A DNA stretch of 64,000 nt from Bradyrhizobium huanghuaihaiense (GTDB lineage: Bacteria > Pseudomonadota > Alphaproteobacteria > Rhizobiales > Xanthobacteraceae): assembly GCF_007830635.1 (NCBI RefSeq), contig NZ_VLLA01000028.1:1-64000 (forward strand). Reading direction: 5' to 3'. Shown piece by piece: positions 34,684 through 44,517 of this stretch. Each line of letters starts with the position of its first letter. Position 1 is the stretch's first letter. The translations under genes were made by a program, and so were the position numbers. The notes under the pieces were generated by a model, which was not told where the DNA came from, ran no database searches, and saw only the letters and a program-made list of their open reading frames with translations.

Positions 34684-35832
34684 CTAGATCCAGCCAGGCG
34701 GCACCAGATCCGTCAGGATGGCAAGGCATTCAAACAGGAAGTAGCTTCCGAAAATCAGCTCGACGTTCTGGGCCGCATCGATATCGCGCACGATCGCCGT
34801 TCGGGTGAAGCAGCCGCCGGTGAGCATTCCAGGCGGGCGCGGGTCATCGGGAGCAGTCGGTGTCAGGTATTTCGAGCTCAGTTGAGTAACTGTGCGCTCC
34901 GCAAATAATCTATATTTGGCGCCCCCCTCAGGACCAAGTGCGGATGCGAGGCGCAGCGCCGCGGCGGCAGCGATAGCAGTGGCCGCAGTATCCCTGCTGG
35001 TGTTGGGGATCGCCGGATCGTCGAAATCCCAGAAGGCAATGAGATCCGCGGGGACATGGTCGATCCACCAGTCAAGAAGGCGGACGGCGTAGTCGCGCCA
35101 TAGCGGTTCGTCGGGGCGGACCATGGCGGCGTGAGCGGTGTAGAGCATCGCCCATCCCTGCGCCCGGCCCCAGGTGCTGATATCGCTATATCCCTTGTGC
35201 GTGTGCGTTCTGAGCACCTTACCGGTGTGATCAAGGGTGGAAGACTGGATAACTGAATTGTCCTGCCGCACATGGATCTCCAGGACGCGCCGCATATGTG
35301 CATTGGCGACCTCCTCCATCCGGGCATCGGAAAGCTCGTCCGCGGCCCAATAGAGCAGGCCTGTCGCCTGGAGCGAGTCGATGCTGCTCTCGGAAGCTCC
35401 CACTGCGCTCGCCTCCTCGGCATCCCTGCCCAACGGTATCAGTCCGAGGTGTGGATCGAACATATCACGAAGCGATCTTGCTGCTGTCAGAGCCACCGCG
35501 CGGGCGTTTTCTTCCTTGAACAGGATGCTGCCGAGGGCGCCGGCATGATAGAAGCCGAAGCCCTTGAAGGCCGTAAGCCGCTCGGCACGCGGCAACATTC
35601 GGCTTAGCGCAGCACGCGCGTCTTCGATTGGGAACTGGCTGCGATCAGCGAGGTGCGCGAGCCAAAGCTCACCGACAAATGCCCCGCCGGTCCAATCACC
35701 ATCGGGGGTAAACGTCCATTTTCCGTCGGCGGCACTCGCCCAGTGTGGCAAGCCCGAGCGTGCGGTGTCCCGAGTCTCGGCAATGCGCTTCAGCATACGC
35801 TCGCGCGCGGGCAGATATTGGCTTTCCGACAT
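34684..35832 (-). CDS. Glycoside hydrolase family 88 / unsaturated glucuronyl hydrolase-like protein
   Basis: A 382-residue alpha/alpha-barrel protein. Segments typical of the family: FTPDGDWTGGAFVGELWLAH, SSIDSLQATGLLYWAAD (catalytic Asp region), HTHKGYSDISTWGRAQGWAM (second Asp region) and RDTAATAIAAAAALRLAS. No signal peptide, so cytoplasmic. GH88/GH105 enzymes hydrolyse unsaturated uronic acids released by lyases from plant or microbial polysaccharide. It is 171 bp upstream of the DapA-family gene on the same strand and fits a sugar-acid degradation role. Confidence 0.85.
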   Translation of the reverse strand: MSESQYLPARERMLKRIAETRDTARSGLPHWASAADGKWTFTPDGDWTGGAFVGELWLAHLADRSQFPIEDARAALSRMLPRAERLTAFKGFGFYHAGALGSILFKEENARAVALTAARSLRDMFDPHLGLIPLGRDAEEASAVGASESSIDSLQATGLLYWAADELSDARMEEVANAHMRRVLEIHVRQDNSVIQSSTLDHTGKVLRTHTHKGYSDISTWGRAQGWAMLYTAHAAMVRPDEPLWRDYAVRLLDWWIDHVPADLIAFWDFDDPAIPNTSRDTAATAIAAAAALRLASALGPEGGAKYRLFAERTVTQLSSKYLTPTAPDDPRPPGMLTGGCFTRTAIVRDIDAAQNVELIFGSYFLFECLAILTDLVPPGWI

Positions 35833-36079
35833 GGCTTCTGGTCCAACATAATACTCGCCGCGCGGCTTTGCCCTGGCGGCAACTTAAAGCTCTTTACCAA
35901 CAGATCCTGGACTGGCGCGAACGGTTGGTGTTCACGAGACTTCCAATCGTGCTTGGCTGCATCTCTGCGGAGTAGCAAGCCTCGTCAGCAGCACCGCAGG
36001 GAAAGCCGCGTGCAAGTTTATGCCAATCACGATGACCCTCCGACGTAAGCGTGCTGCTTTCGACAATCCTCGTTGTTCG

Positions 36080-37282
36080 TTAGTGATGCGAGTCCGCAGC
36101 GCCGATGGCGCCGGTTTCATAAAGATGCTTCAATTTCCTAGCGTCATAGCCCAGCTCTTTCAGAATCTCTTCCGTTTGCGCACCGAGCTTTTGCGGCGGC
36201 AAACGCACGTCCGGCTGCTCGCCGTCGTAGCGCACGGGATGGCTGACAAGGGTGATGGGAGCTCCGGTCGCGCCGGTCACGACCTGAAAATTTTTGTTAT
36301 GCGCGATCTGCGGATCCGCAACGACGTCGGCATAATCGTTCACCGCAGCGTGCCAAATTCCACGCGCCTCGAACAGGACGATGCATTCCATGGTTGAGCG
36401 TTTGGCGATGTTGGCAGCAATCATGGCTGAGGCCTCGTCCCGCCGGCGATACGCCTCCTCGTCAGGAATTCGCTGGTCGGCCGGAAGGCCAAGCGCGCCT
36501 GAGAGCGCCTCCAGCGATCCCAAAGAGATCGCAATGTGCCCATTGCGTGTCGCATAGATGCCGTAAGGCGCACCGTAGTACCAGCCGGCCACCGGGCCCG
36601 GCTGACGGACGTCGTCAGGCCTTTGGCCGTTCAGGTAGCAGGTAAAAGATTCCATCTGCAGGTCGAGCGCAGCCGACAGCAGGCTAACATCGACGCGGCA
36701 GCCCTGCCCCGTCCGCGCCTTCCGCACCAAGGCAGCCAGGATCCCCGCCGCAAACAAGGCGGCGCCGTGATGATCGATGGCGGAAACGCCGACAGCCCGC
36801 GGCCCCTGCTCGCGACTTCCGGTGATCATCGCAAGTCCTGATAGCGCCTGGATCAAGAGATCCTGGCCTGGGCGATCGACATAGGGCCCGTCAGGACCGT
36901 AGCCGGAGGCAGCGGCATAGATGATCTGCGGATTGATCTTCTTTGCATCCTCGTAGCCGAGACCAAGCTTGTCGAGCACACCCGGGCGGAAGTTCTCTGC
37001 GATCACATCCGATTTGGCGATCAGTTGCCTGGCGATGACCACGGCTTCGGGTTTTTTCAGATCGAGCGTGAGGCTGCGCTTGTTGCGGTTTCCCGTCAGA
37101 AGCAACATTGATTGGCCGTCAACCCGCTTGTCCGCCCCGCCCCATTTCCTCTGAAAGGCCCCCCCGGGCGGTTCCACGGCGATCACGTCCGCACCGAGGT
37201 CGGCGAGAAACTGCACGCCGACCGGACCCATCAGAAAGTGATTGAGGCTGAGGACTCGAATGCCCTTCAAAAGATCGACCAT
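36080..37282 (-). CDS. CaiB/BaiF family III CoA-transferase
   Basis: A 400-residue CoA-transferase. It starts LLKGIRVLSLNHFLMGPVGV QFLADLGADVIAVEPPGG, then SLTLDLKKPEAVVIARQL, DVIAENFRPGVLDKLGLGYE and GCRVDVSLLSAALDL. These match formyl-CoA/carnitine-type class III enzymes, which transfer CoA between carboxylates. The start faces the LacI gene across a 264-bp gap that contains a perfect operator-like palindrome 51 bp upstream, so control by that regulator is likely. Substrate unknown; an enoyl-CoA hydratase at 43.7 kb shares the palindrome. Confidence 0.9.
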   Translation of the reverse strand: MVDLLKGIRVLSLNHFLMGPVGVQFLADLGADVIAVEPPGGAFQRKWGGADKRVDGQSMLLLTGNRNKRSLTLDLKKPEAVVIARQLIAKSDVIAENFRPGVLDKLGLGYEDAKKINPQIIYAAASGYGPDGPYVDRPGQDLLIQALSGLAMITGSREQGPRAVGVSAIDHHGAALFAAGILAALVRKARTGQGCRVDVSLLSAALDLQMESFTCYLNGQRPDDVRQPGPVAGWYYGAPYGIYATRNGHIAISLGSLEALSGALGLPADQRIPDEEAYRRRDEASAMIAANIAKRSTMECIVLFEARGIWHAAVNDYADVVADPQIAHNKNFQVVTGATGAPITLVSHPVRYDGEQPDVRLPPQKLGAQTEEILKELGYDARKLKHLYETGAIGAADSHH

Positions 37283-37332
37283 ACATCCTTGCTTTCGGTT
37301 TTACCTGAAATCGAGGTGTTGGCTCTCGATTT

Positions 37333-37348
37333 CTGAAATCGATTTCAG
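37333..37348. promoter_or_regulatory. LacI-type operator palindrome (site 1)
   Basis: CTGAAATCGATTTCAG is a perfect 16-bp palindrome in the divergent gap between the CoA-transferase gene and the LacI-family gene. The central CG and length fit LacI/PurR-type operators. The same core appears at 43454 and 43619. Confidence 0.7.
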
Positions 37349-37546
37349 ACTTAGGCTGTGCGAGAAGCGGAGTCAAGCGAATCAACCAACTTTCGAATGA
37401 GATTCGCTTCATCCCGCTCCATCTGTGCATGAGAGGGGCAGAAAATAGCGCCGATGGCCCGCATACAGGGCTTGAGAAGGTAGCGCTCGTGATGGTTTAA
37501 CCCTTTTGAGGGGAGACCCTCTCCTTCTCCTGGTTGACCAACGCAA

Positions 37547-38638
37547 ATGGACAAGAAACCTGTAATCGCGCCCAAAGGCCGGCAGCAGCCGCGCGTGAAG
37601 ATCGAGGACGTTGCCCGGAAGGCGAATGTGTCGCCGGCGACGGTGTCGCGGGTTCTCAATCACCCCGATATCGTACGGCCGGAGCTTCGCGACAGGGTCA
37701 TGCGGCATATCAATGACCTCGCCTACACGCGCGATAGCGCAGCCAGAGCATTGAAATCGGGACGCATGCGGACCGTCGGCGTCATCGTTCCGACACTGGC
37801 GCTCGGTATCTTTGCAGAAGGCGTGGAAGCCCTCCAGAACCGCCTCAGCGAAAGCGGCTACACGCTGTTCATTGCGAATTCGCAATATGACCAGCGGCGT
37901 GAATTTCAGGAACTGCAAAGTCTCATTGAACGCGGCATCGATGGAATCGTGCTGGTCGGAGCTTCCCACGGACGGGAGCTGAGGAGCCTGATCGAACAGG
38001 CAGGCGTACCCGTCATCACCACCTATGTTGCCAAGGCCGGCGGCGGCATCCCCGCGATCGGAATCGACAACGAAAGCGCCACCCGCGAGATGACGGAGTA
38101 TCTGCTAAGGCTTGGACACGTCCGTTTTGGCGCGATTGCCAACGTTGTCGCCGCGTCCAACGACAGATCCCGCGCCAGGCTCGAGGGAATTCAGCGCGCG
38201 CTGTCGGACGCCGGTCTCCCGCTCAAGCCGAGCCAGGTCGTCAAGGCCGATTATTCGCTTGCCCAGGGCCGTAGCGCCCTTCGTCAGCTCCTCACCGATC
38301 ATCCGGACACGACAGCAGTCATCTGCACCACCGACACGCTTGCCATCGGTGCAATGGCAGAGGCTCGCAAGATGGGGCTGGCCGTACCGGCTACGCTTTC
38401 CATCACAGGATTTGACGATGTGGAGCTGGCAGCGCAAATGGACCCGCCGCTCACAACAGTCAGCGTTCCGGCAGCAGAAATCGGCCGGGGAGCCGCCGAT
38501 TATCTCATCAATGCCATTGCCGGAAGTCCTGTCCCGAGAAGTGTCGTGTTGCCGTACCGGCTGGTCATGCGCTCATCGAGCGCCCCGCCGCGGTCCAGCG
38601 TCCGTCCCGCCCGTCGCGGGCGCAGTCGAGATCATTGA
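37547..38638 (+). CDS. LacI-family transcriptional regulator
   Basis: A 363-residue regulator. The HTH is VKIEDVARKANVSPATVSRV LNHPDIV (residues about 15-40), with the hinge helix AARALKSGR, then a periplasmic-binding-protein-like sensor domain: GVIVPTLALGIFAEGVEALQ, GIDGIVLVGAS, ICTTDTLAIGAMAEARKMGL and SITGFDDVELAAQMDPPLTT. Diverges from the CoA-transferase gene and likely binds the palindrome at 37333, thus also controlling itself. Probable repressor of the surrounding catabolic genes; ligand unknown. The last 25 residues are Arg/Ser-rich and unconserved. Confidence 0.92.
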   Translation: MDKKPVIAPKGRQQPRVKIEDVARKANVSPATVSRVLNHPDIVRPELRDRVMRHINDLAYTRDSAARALKSGRMRTVGVIVPTLALGIFAEGVEALQNRLSESGYTLFIANSQYDQRREFQELQSLIERGIDGIVLVGASHGRELRSLIEQAGVPVITTYVAKAGGGIPAIGIDNESATREMTEYLLRLGHVRFGAIANVVAASNDRSRARLEGIQRALSDAGLPLKPSQVVKADYSLAQGRSALRQLLTDHPDTTAVICTTDTLAIGAMAEARKMGLAVPATLSITGFDDVELAAQMDPPLTTVSVPAAEIGRGAADYLINAIAGSPVPRSVVLPYRLVMRSSSAPPRSSVRPARRGRSRDH

Positions 38639-38802
38639 CCGGGCCACGGTCCTGATAACTATTTCAGAACCGGAGGCTGGCGTCCGCATCCCAGGACCCG
38701 ATGACGCAAGCTGCTCGCCCCTTATCATTATTCGCCCGTAAGTAGAGGTGGCTGAGCATGCGATGCGCCGCCTGCGCGATCGTCAATGGCACAAGAGACT
38801 TC

Positions 38803-41435
38803 TCAATGCTCGCGTTCAACGTGAACGGAGTGAACGGGCGCATGGTGGTGGCTGGCGCCCAGTTCGTGCAATCTATGATGCAGGCGATGATGCGCAAGTT
38901 CCAGGGCAGCTCGCAGCCGCGAGTGTCGCGCTTCGTCGGACTTGGGAGCGAGCGTGTCCATATAGGCGATCGATCCCTCGATTTGAGCAAGGACCGACAC
39001 TGCATCCGCGGTGGCAAAGATGGGCATTCCGCCTACTTTGACATATACCGCACTGGTGTGCGCCGCAATGTCGGCCTCGCGTCCGGCGACACTGCCCCGA
39101 ACGCGCAGCGCGATCCAACATGACTCGTTGATGGGCAGGGAGAGCTGCCCCTTGCACGACAAGCCTCCGCATCGAACCTCCTCGAGGACCGTGCCATTAC
39201 ATATGAGCTCCACCCGCGCCGGCGGGACGCTGACCGATTCGATCCGCCAGTCGATCGTGAGGGTGCCGCCTGAACGGGGAAGGGACACCGTGCCTCCAGG
39301 GCGACGTCCTTCAACGGTCATCTCAACCAGAGGCCCGACAGTGATGAACGTGTCCCCGCTGCGTACGGCATCCATCCAGTTGCGATACGTGAAGTCGCGT
39401 TCGCCCAACCGCACATAGGTCCGTGAGCCCCCGAGGAGCGCGGCCGCGTCCATCTTGTCGGAGCCCGCCACCAGCGGCAGATGGTAGCCGATGTTGAGGT
39501 AGCGATACCAATCGGCGAGACCAAATGCGCTGAGCTGCGCGGTCCGCGGGTTGAACGACATCATTTCGATGGCGTCGACAAGGCCGAGCACAATGTCGGC
39601 CGCACGCTCCGCCTGCGGGTTCGGCGCATGCGGCATTACCACCAGCCCCCCTTGCTGACGGCAGCGCTCCGCCCAGTCGGCCATGGTCGCTTCCAGAACA
39701 TGGCCGATTGCAGCTTCGTTGGACCCGCCGCAAGAGAGCGGATTGATCATCTCACCTTCATAGCCGAGCAGCGATATGTGCCCCAGAACCTGCATCCGGT
39801 TCTCCGTGCCGACCCGAACCAGGAATTCTCCGTCGCCGCCGAAATCCTTTGCCCCGAACGTCGTGCGTCCGTCAAAATCGGCGACGTTGGTGAATAGCTC
39901 GCCCCACTGTGCGGCGAGCAAGTTGACCACGTTGACACCCTCCGCCTTGCCCTCAAGCAGCGCTGTCTGCGGGCTTAGGAAATGGACGTGCGTATCAGAG
40001 CTAACCCATCCCTGTTCGCGCCAGCGCAGCACACGATCGAGCTCAAAGGTGAGAGTGTCCGTGCTTGCAGTGATGTCGACGATGGTGCGCAACGGGCGCA
40101 CCTCAAAACCCCTGCAGATCTCTACGAACACGGGCCCGAGCGGCAGGTCCGCCTCGCAACTGCCGTCCACGTAGACGTACTGGTTCAGCCCATTGGCAAA
40201 TTCGCCCGAGAAGTCCTCGAACCTGCCGGTATTGACCTTGCGGTGATGTCCCTTGGGTGGCAGATACTCCCCATGCGCACCATGGACATGCAACCGCGCG
40301 GCAACGCGCACGCCACTGTCCTTTTCCATGATGCGGATCTTGACCGGCCTTGTGGCCGGTTCGACTGTCGCCACATTAGCGAGGCGCCTGCGTTACCGCC
40401 ACCTTCCAACGATCGAAGCTCGAACATGTGCAAGCGGCCATCGTCGGAGCGCAGATAGAGTCTTGCGTCCGGATGCGCCGAGTACTCAACGATGACTTCG
40501 CTCCCGCAGCGCACGGGCTGCACATCAACTTTGGCGCCCAGCCAATCCGCTCTGGAGTACTCGAGCACTGCGCGTGCCGAGATGACCGTGCCGAGGTCCA
40601 TGCCGATCTGCTCGCCCCGATCGTCGACATCGAGCTCGCCAAGCTTGTTCAGATGGAACCCCGGCGGCAGCCTCACCTTCAGCTTGCGACGGCCCTGGAG
40701 GCGCAGCGGGTGCTGGGTGAGCGCTGTCGTGGTCACCGCAAACACAAGCGAGATTTCCTGTTCCGCGCGCAAGCTCAACGCCGAAAGCTCCTTGTCCGGA
40801 TAAGGATTGGGGAGCGCGTAAAGCCACACGTTCTCACCTTGTCGATCCATGCGTCCCGATTGGGTGCGAGCCTCGCCCTGGAAGAAGTTCGCCCCCGGCG
40901 CTCTGCCGAGTACAAAGTCCTCGCCGGTGCTTGCATGTACGATGGGCGCGCGTAGCGGCAAGGCGGCGAACGCACTCGCACTCCAGGAGATGTGGTTCTG
41001 CTGGATCGCGAAGCGGCGCAGCACCGGCACGTCGGTCTCGCTGCCGTCGGCATAGCGGAGCCCGTATGTCGCCACCCGGTCGCCGAGTGGATTGCCTTCT
41101 ACAGGCAGCGTAGCCGGGCCGATCTCTCCGAAACCCTCGGGGCTTGCACTGGGGCGGTCTGCCGCCACTTGCACGAACAGCACATAGCTCGCCATCGTCG
41201 GCGGCAACGCGATTACGGCAGGAGGGGCGCCGGGGCGCAGCTCCAGCACATCCGGCCCTATTTCGCTGCCGAAGAGAAAGGGCATGCCGCGATGGGTCTG
41301 GAGCCCGCGAAGTGAATCGATCCAGCCGGTGTCACCCGGGCGGGCGGCGAACCCTTCACCGGCATTTGCGCGCTTGGCGTTGAAATATCGCTTCAAGTCC
41401 ACAGGCGTGAAGTGCGGCGATGAAGGTGTTTTCAT
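38803..41435 (-). pseudogene. CehA/McbA-family metallohydrolase, split by a frameshift
   Basis: Two minus-strand frames overlap: 41435-40185 and 40374-38803. The upstream part (about 350 residues) holds an unrecognised N-terminal beta-rich region up to LYLRSDDGRLHMFELRSLEG GGNAG. The downstream frame continues NVATVEPATRPVKIRIMEKD SG and carries the PHP-type hydrolase domain: WVSSDTHVHFLSPQTALLEG (HxH), VVMPHAPNP and LPLVAGSDKMDAAALLG. The end of the first frame after GGNAGAS is Arg/Ser-rich nonsense, and the second frame begins mid-domain, so this looks like one gene of about 870 residues with a one-base shift near 40380. If the shift is real, only a start at about 40374 (GTG) could make the hydrolase part alone. 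Confidence 0.7.
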
Positions 41436-41636
41436 GCTTCGGACTCCAGTTTCAGCAGCTCAGTGCCTCGCAAGCATTCTTTGTTTGTTGTGAATGACTG
41501 CTCGCGCAAGGACGCTTGCGCCGACCCCATGCTCATGCCGAGCATGAAGAGATACGCGCGAGCCCTTATGTTTTGCAGCTAACGTGGACGCCTTGCGTCC
41601 GTCGCGGGCACGGCGAAGCGCAGGGGCAGAGCGTGT

Positions 41637-42962
41637 TCATTCACCTATGTAGAGGCAGCCGCGCTTCTTTGCGATCTGGTAGACCAGCACGCTCAGGAGC
41701 GCGATCAACGATCCGTAGACGGGAAACATCCAGGCGATGTGCTCGCGTTGCAACCAAACCAGCAGATAGGGTGACGTCCCGCCAAACAAGGAGACGCCGA
41801 GCGCATAGCCGAGAGCCACTCCGGTGGTCCGCACGGCGCGCGGCATCAGCGTGGTAGCGATGAAGTTATAGAGGGCCATGTTGAAGCCCACGATCGCGCC
41901 GCCGAACACCGTAACAAAGAAGAACGTGACGATGCCTTTTTCCGAATAGAGCAGTGTCAGGAAGAAGCATGGGATGAGCAACAGGCGCAGCAGCGCGAAC
42001 GCGCGCGAGGGTCGCACCTTGTCCGCGAAAGCGCCGACAAACGGCGCCGTTGACATCCAGATCAGGACCATCAGGGTCATGATCCCGTACACATACGTGC
42101 TGTCCTCCTTGAAGACCGTATTGGCCATGTTGGGAAGACCGGTGTTCCAGGCATAGTTGGCGATCTGCACCGACCCGATCACCAGGATGACGGCGAGCAG
42201 CGAAAGGCGGACGCTCCATAGCGTTTTCCACACACCGCCAGTCGATTCCTGAATGCGCGAAGACTCGTCTTGCCGATGCATGGCTCGATTGATCAAGGTT
42301 TCCGGCACCGTCGTGCGCAGATAGATGATCAAAAGGCCCAGCACGCCGCCGACCGCAAAGGGTATACGCCAAGCCCACTCGCGCATGGCTTCAGGTGCGA
42401 CCGAGGCGCTCACCAGGAAGGCAACTAGGCTGGATCCAAGGCTTCCCAATTGGATGAATGTGCCGCCAATCAGACCGAGATAGCGTCCCTCCTTACCAGG
42501 TGGCGCCAGTTCAATTGCAATGGCGTTGGCGACACCAGCTTCAGCGCCTGTGGCAAACCCCTGAATCAGCCGCATGATCAGCAGCGCTATGGCCGCCGTG
42601 ACGCCGAGGTCCTTGTAGGTGGGCAACAAGGATATCAAAAGCGAGCAAACCGCCATGGCCGTGACAGAGATCAGCATGACGCGCTTGTGGCTGATGCGAT
42701 CTGCGACCGGCCCCAGCAAAACAGCGCCCAGCGGTCGAGCGCAAAAGCCCGCGCCGTACACGGCAAGTCCCGCCAGCAGCGAGGTGGTGGGATCATCGGA
42801 AGGGAAGAAGTGCGGCGAGAGAAACGCCGCCATTACGCCGTAGACATTCCAGTCGTACCACTCTAGCGCCACCCCTCCTCCAAGGCCGGCGGTCATTCGC
42901 TTGTTGGCAGTTTGCTTGTCAAGCTGGACGGGTACAGCGCTGGGCTGAGCAATGATGTTCAT
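41637..42962 (-). CDS. MFS transporter, metabolite:H+ symporter type
   Basis: A 441-residue permease with 12 predicted helices. Family signals: GLGGGVALEWYDWNVYGVMA AFLSPHFF, LAVYGAGFCARPLGAVLLGP VADRISHKRVM (loop 2-3 signature) and LIMRLIQGFATGAEAGVANA. This layout is typical of the shikimate/proline/citrate symporter branch in the inner membrane. The start is 490 bp from the operator-like site at 43454. It probably imports an organic acid for the catabolic genes around it; substrate cannot be told from sequence. Confidence 0.9.
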   Translation of the reverse strand: MNIIAQPSAVPVQLDKQTANKRMTAGLGGGVALEWYDWNVYGVMAAFLSPHFFPSDDPTTSLLAGLAVYGAGFCARPLGAVLLGPVADRISHKRVMLISVTAMAVCSLLISLLPTYKDLGVTAAIALLIMRLIQGFATGAEAGVANAIAIELAPPGKEGRYLGLIGGTFIQLGSLGSSLVAFLVSASVAPEAMREWAWRIPFAVGGVLGLLIIYLRTTVPETLINRAMHRQDESSRIQESTGGVWKTLWSVRLSLLAVILVIGSVQIANYAWNTGLPNMANTVFKEDSTYVYGIMTLMVLIWMSTAPFVGAFADKVRPSRAFALLRLLLIPCFFLTLLYSEKGIVTFFFVTVFGGAIVGFNMALYNFIATTLMPRAVRTTGVALGYALGVSLFGGTSPYLLVWLQREHIAWMFPVYGSLIALLSVLVYQIAKKRGCLYIGE

Positions 42963-43453
42963 GGGTCCTCGGGCTCTATTGATGACTTAATGATTTTGCG
43001 GGTCGCGCGAGAACGAGCAGCCGCTCGTCGGCTCAACTGCGCCCGCCGCGAGCGGGGGTCTACGAGAGCGGCGGCCTTGAGCAGGCCGGACCGCGGAAGC
43101 GCAAGCGCAACAGCTGCCCGGGATGCCGGCGGAAAGCCCGCCTGGCTTCACGTAATTGCGGGCCTCGCCTCACGAGCGGCCATTGCACGATCCTAATGGC
43201 GCAGGACGCCTTCATCGTTGCTTCCGACTTGCGCGGCGACTCGCATAAAGCGCGCGCGAGATTCCGTGCCATTCCCATGGCCAGCCTTCCTCCTGTTGCT
43301 CTAAGCGCGCTTCTGAAGAAGCTGATGTTCTTGTTGGACAGCGCGGCGTCACAAGACCCGTCGCATCGTCAATGAGATCCTTCAGATGTGACCCACTCTC
43401 GCCGGCCGCATCCTTCTGGTTTCCCGCAGTACCGGGCATTTCGACATCGAGTT
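42963..43453. other. Intergenic region without recognisable gene
   Basis: Frames are Arg/Ala-rich and show no family motif. It is the upstream region of the MFS gene and leads to the operator-like palindrome at 43454. Confidence 0.45.
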
Positions 43454-43469
43454 CTGAAATCGATTTCAA
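43454..43469. promoter_or_regulatory. LacI-type operator palindrome (site 2)
   Basis: CTGAAATCGATTTCAA shares the 14-bp perfect core TGAAATCGATTTCA with the site at 37333. It lies in the divergent gap between the MFS and enoyl-CoA hydratase genes. Confidence 0.65.
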
Positions 43470-43618
43470 AATTAGTAGGAATTCGGAACTGCGGAGTCAA
43501 GCCGTTTTTTACGGGTGAAGCCCGCCTCATGGTCTCCGTCGGCTCCGCGTTGAGCAAGGTGGCTCAGCGCCGCTGAGGCTGGTTCTTCCAAGAAGAGGCT
43601 TCTGGATGCCTCGTTGCG

Positions 43619-43634
43619 AAGAAATCGATTTCAG
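43619..43634. promoter_or_regulatory. LacI-type operator palindrome (site 3)
   Basis: AAGAAATCGATTTCAG contains the 12-bp core GAAATCGATTTC and lies 42 bp before the enoyl-CoA hydratase ATG. It is 165 bp from site 2, which may allow looping between the two. Confidence 0.6.
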
Positions 43635-43675
43635 TCTAAGGCGTGGTTCTCATATTCCTTCAGGAGAACCGCTCC

Positions 43676-44458
43676 ATGTCCGAGACGCCCGATCTCATCC
43701 TCTCGACATCTGTCGCGCCCCACGTGCGCCTATTGACGCTGAATAGGACATCAAAACGAAACGCCTTGAGCAACCAGTTGATCGTGGAGCTTGGCGCCAT
43801 CTTGCGCCGTGCCGCAATCGATGAGGATGTCCGCTGTGTCGTGCTTTGTGGCAGCGATGCGTTCTTCTCTGCCGGAGCCGACATCAAGGAGATGCGGGAG
43901 CGCGGCTTTGAGGCAATCGACAATTCCGCCCGACGTTCTGCCTGGGGGGATGTCGCCAATTTCCCCAAGCCTCTCATTGCCGCGGTCGAGGGCATTTGCT
44001 TCGGCGGCGGCCACGAATTGGCGCTGCTCGCGGATATCGTGATAGCAGGTGAAGGGGCGGTATTTGGGCAGCCTGAGATCAACATCGGAATATTGCCCGG
44101 CGACGGCGCAACGCAGAGGCTGACACGCGTGGCTGGCAAATCACTGGCCATGCTGATGATCCTGAGCGGCCAATCCATCACGGCGCGGAGTGCGATGCAG
44201 GCCGGCCTTGTGGCGGAAGTTGTCGAAAGCGGCAGGGCGCAGAGGCGAGCGCTCGAAATAGCCGATCTGATAGCGCAAAAGCCTCCCCGCTCGGCTGAAC
44301 TTGCCAAAGCTGCCGTTCTCGCCGCCTTTCAGACCACGTTGGACGCCGGGCTCGAGTTCGAGCGGCAAGCGATACGTCACGCTTTCAGCACAGCTGACCA
44401 GACGGAGGGAATGAACGCCTTCTTTGACAAGAGGCCGCCGAATTATCGCGGGAAGTAG
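43676..44458 (+). CDS. Enoyl-CoA hydratase/isomerase family protein
   Basis: A crotonase of 260 residues. Motifs: NRTSKRNALSNQLIVELGAI, the oxyanion-hole segment SAGADIKEM, FGGGHELALLADIVIAGEGA VFGQPEINIGILPGDGATQR. One of the two catalytic Glu positions (PEINIG) is kept, the other reads GDG, as in several crotonases. The ATG at 43676 is chosen (AGGAGA before it) over an ATG-like start 11 codons earlier. It acts on an acyl-CoA, plausibly made by the CoA-transferase at 36-37 kb; both have the same palindrome upstream. Confidence 0.9.
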   Translation: MSETPDLILSTSVAPHVRLLTLNRTSKRNALSNQLIVELGAILRRAAIDEDVRCVVLCGSDAFFSAGADIKEMRERGFEAIDNSARRSAWGDVANFPKPLIAAVEGICFGGGHELALLADIVIAGEGAVFGQPEINIGILPGDGATQRLTRVAGKSLAMLMILSGQSITARSAMQAGLVAEVVESGRAQRRALEIADLIAQKPPRSAELAKAAVLAAFQTTLDAGLEFERQAIRHAFSTADQTEGMNAFFDKRPPNYRGK

Positions 44459-44517
44459 CCCCCCGCGATTGGCTCGCACGCGGCGCCGGCGAAGCTCGCC
44501 CGCGCAACATGCGACAT

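Noticed and set aside
37333..43634. ClaI-like ATCGAT repeats as chance sites
   Set aside because: The shared sequence extends to 12-16 bp of palindrome and lies before likely target genes, so I kept them as operators.
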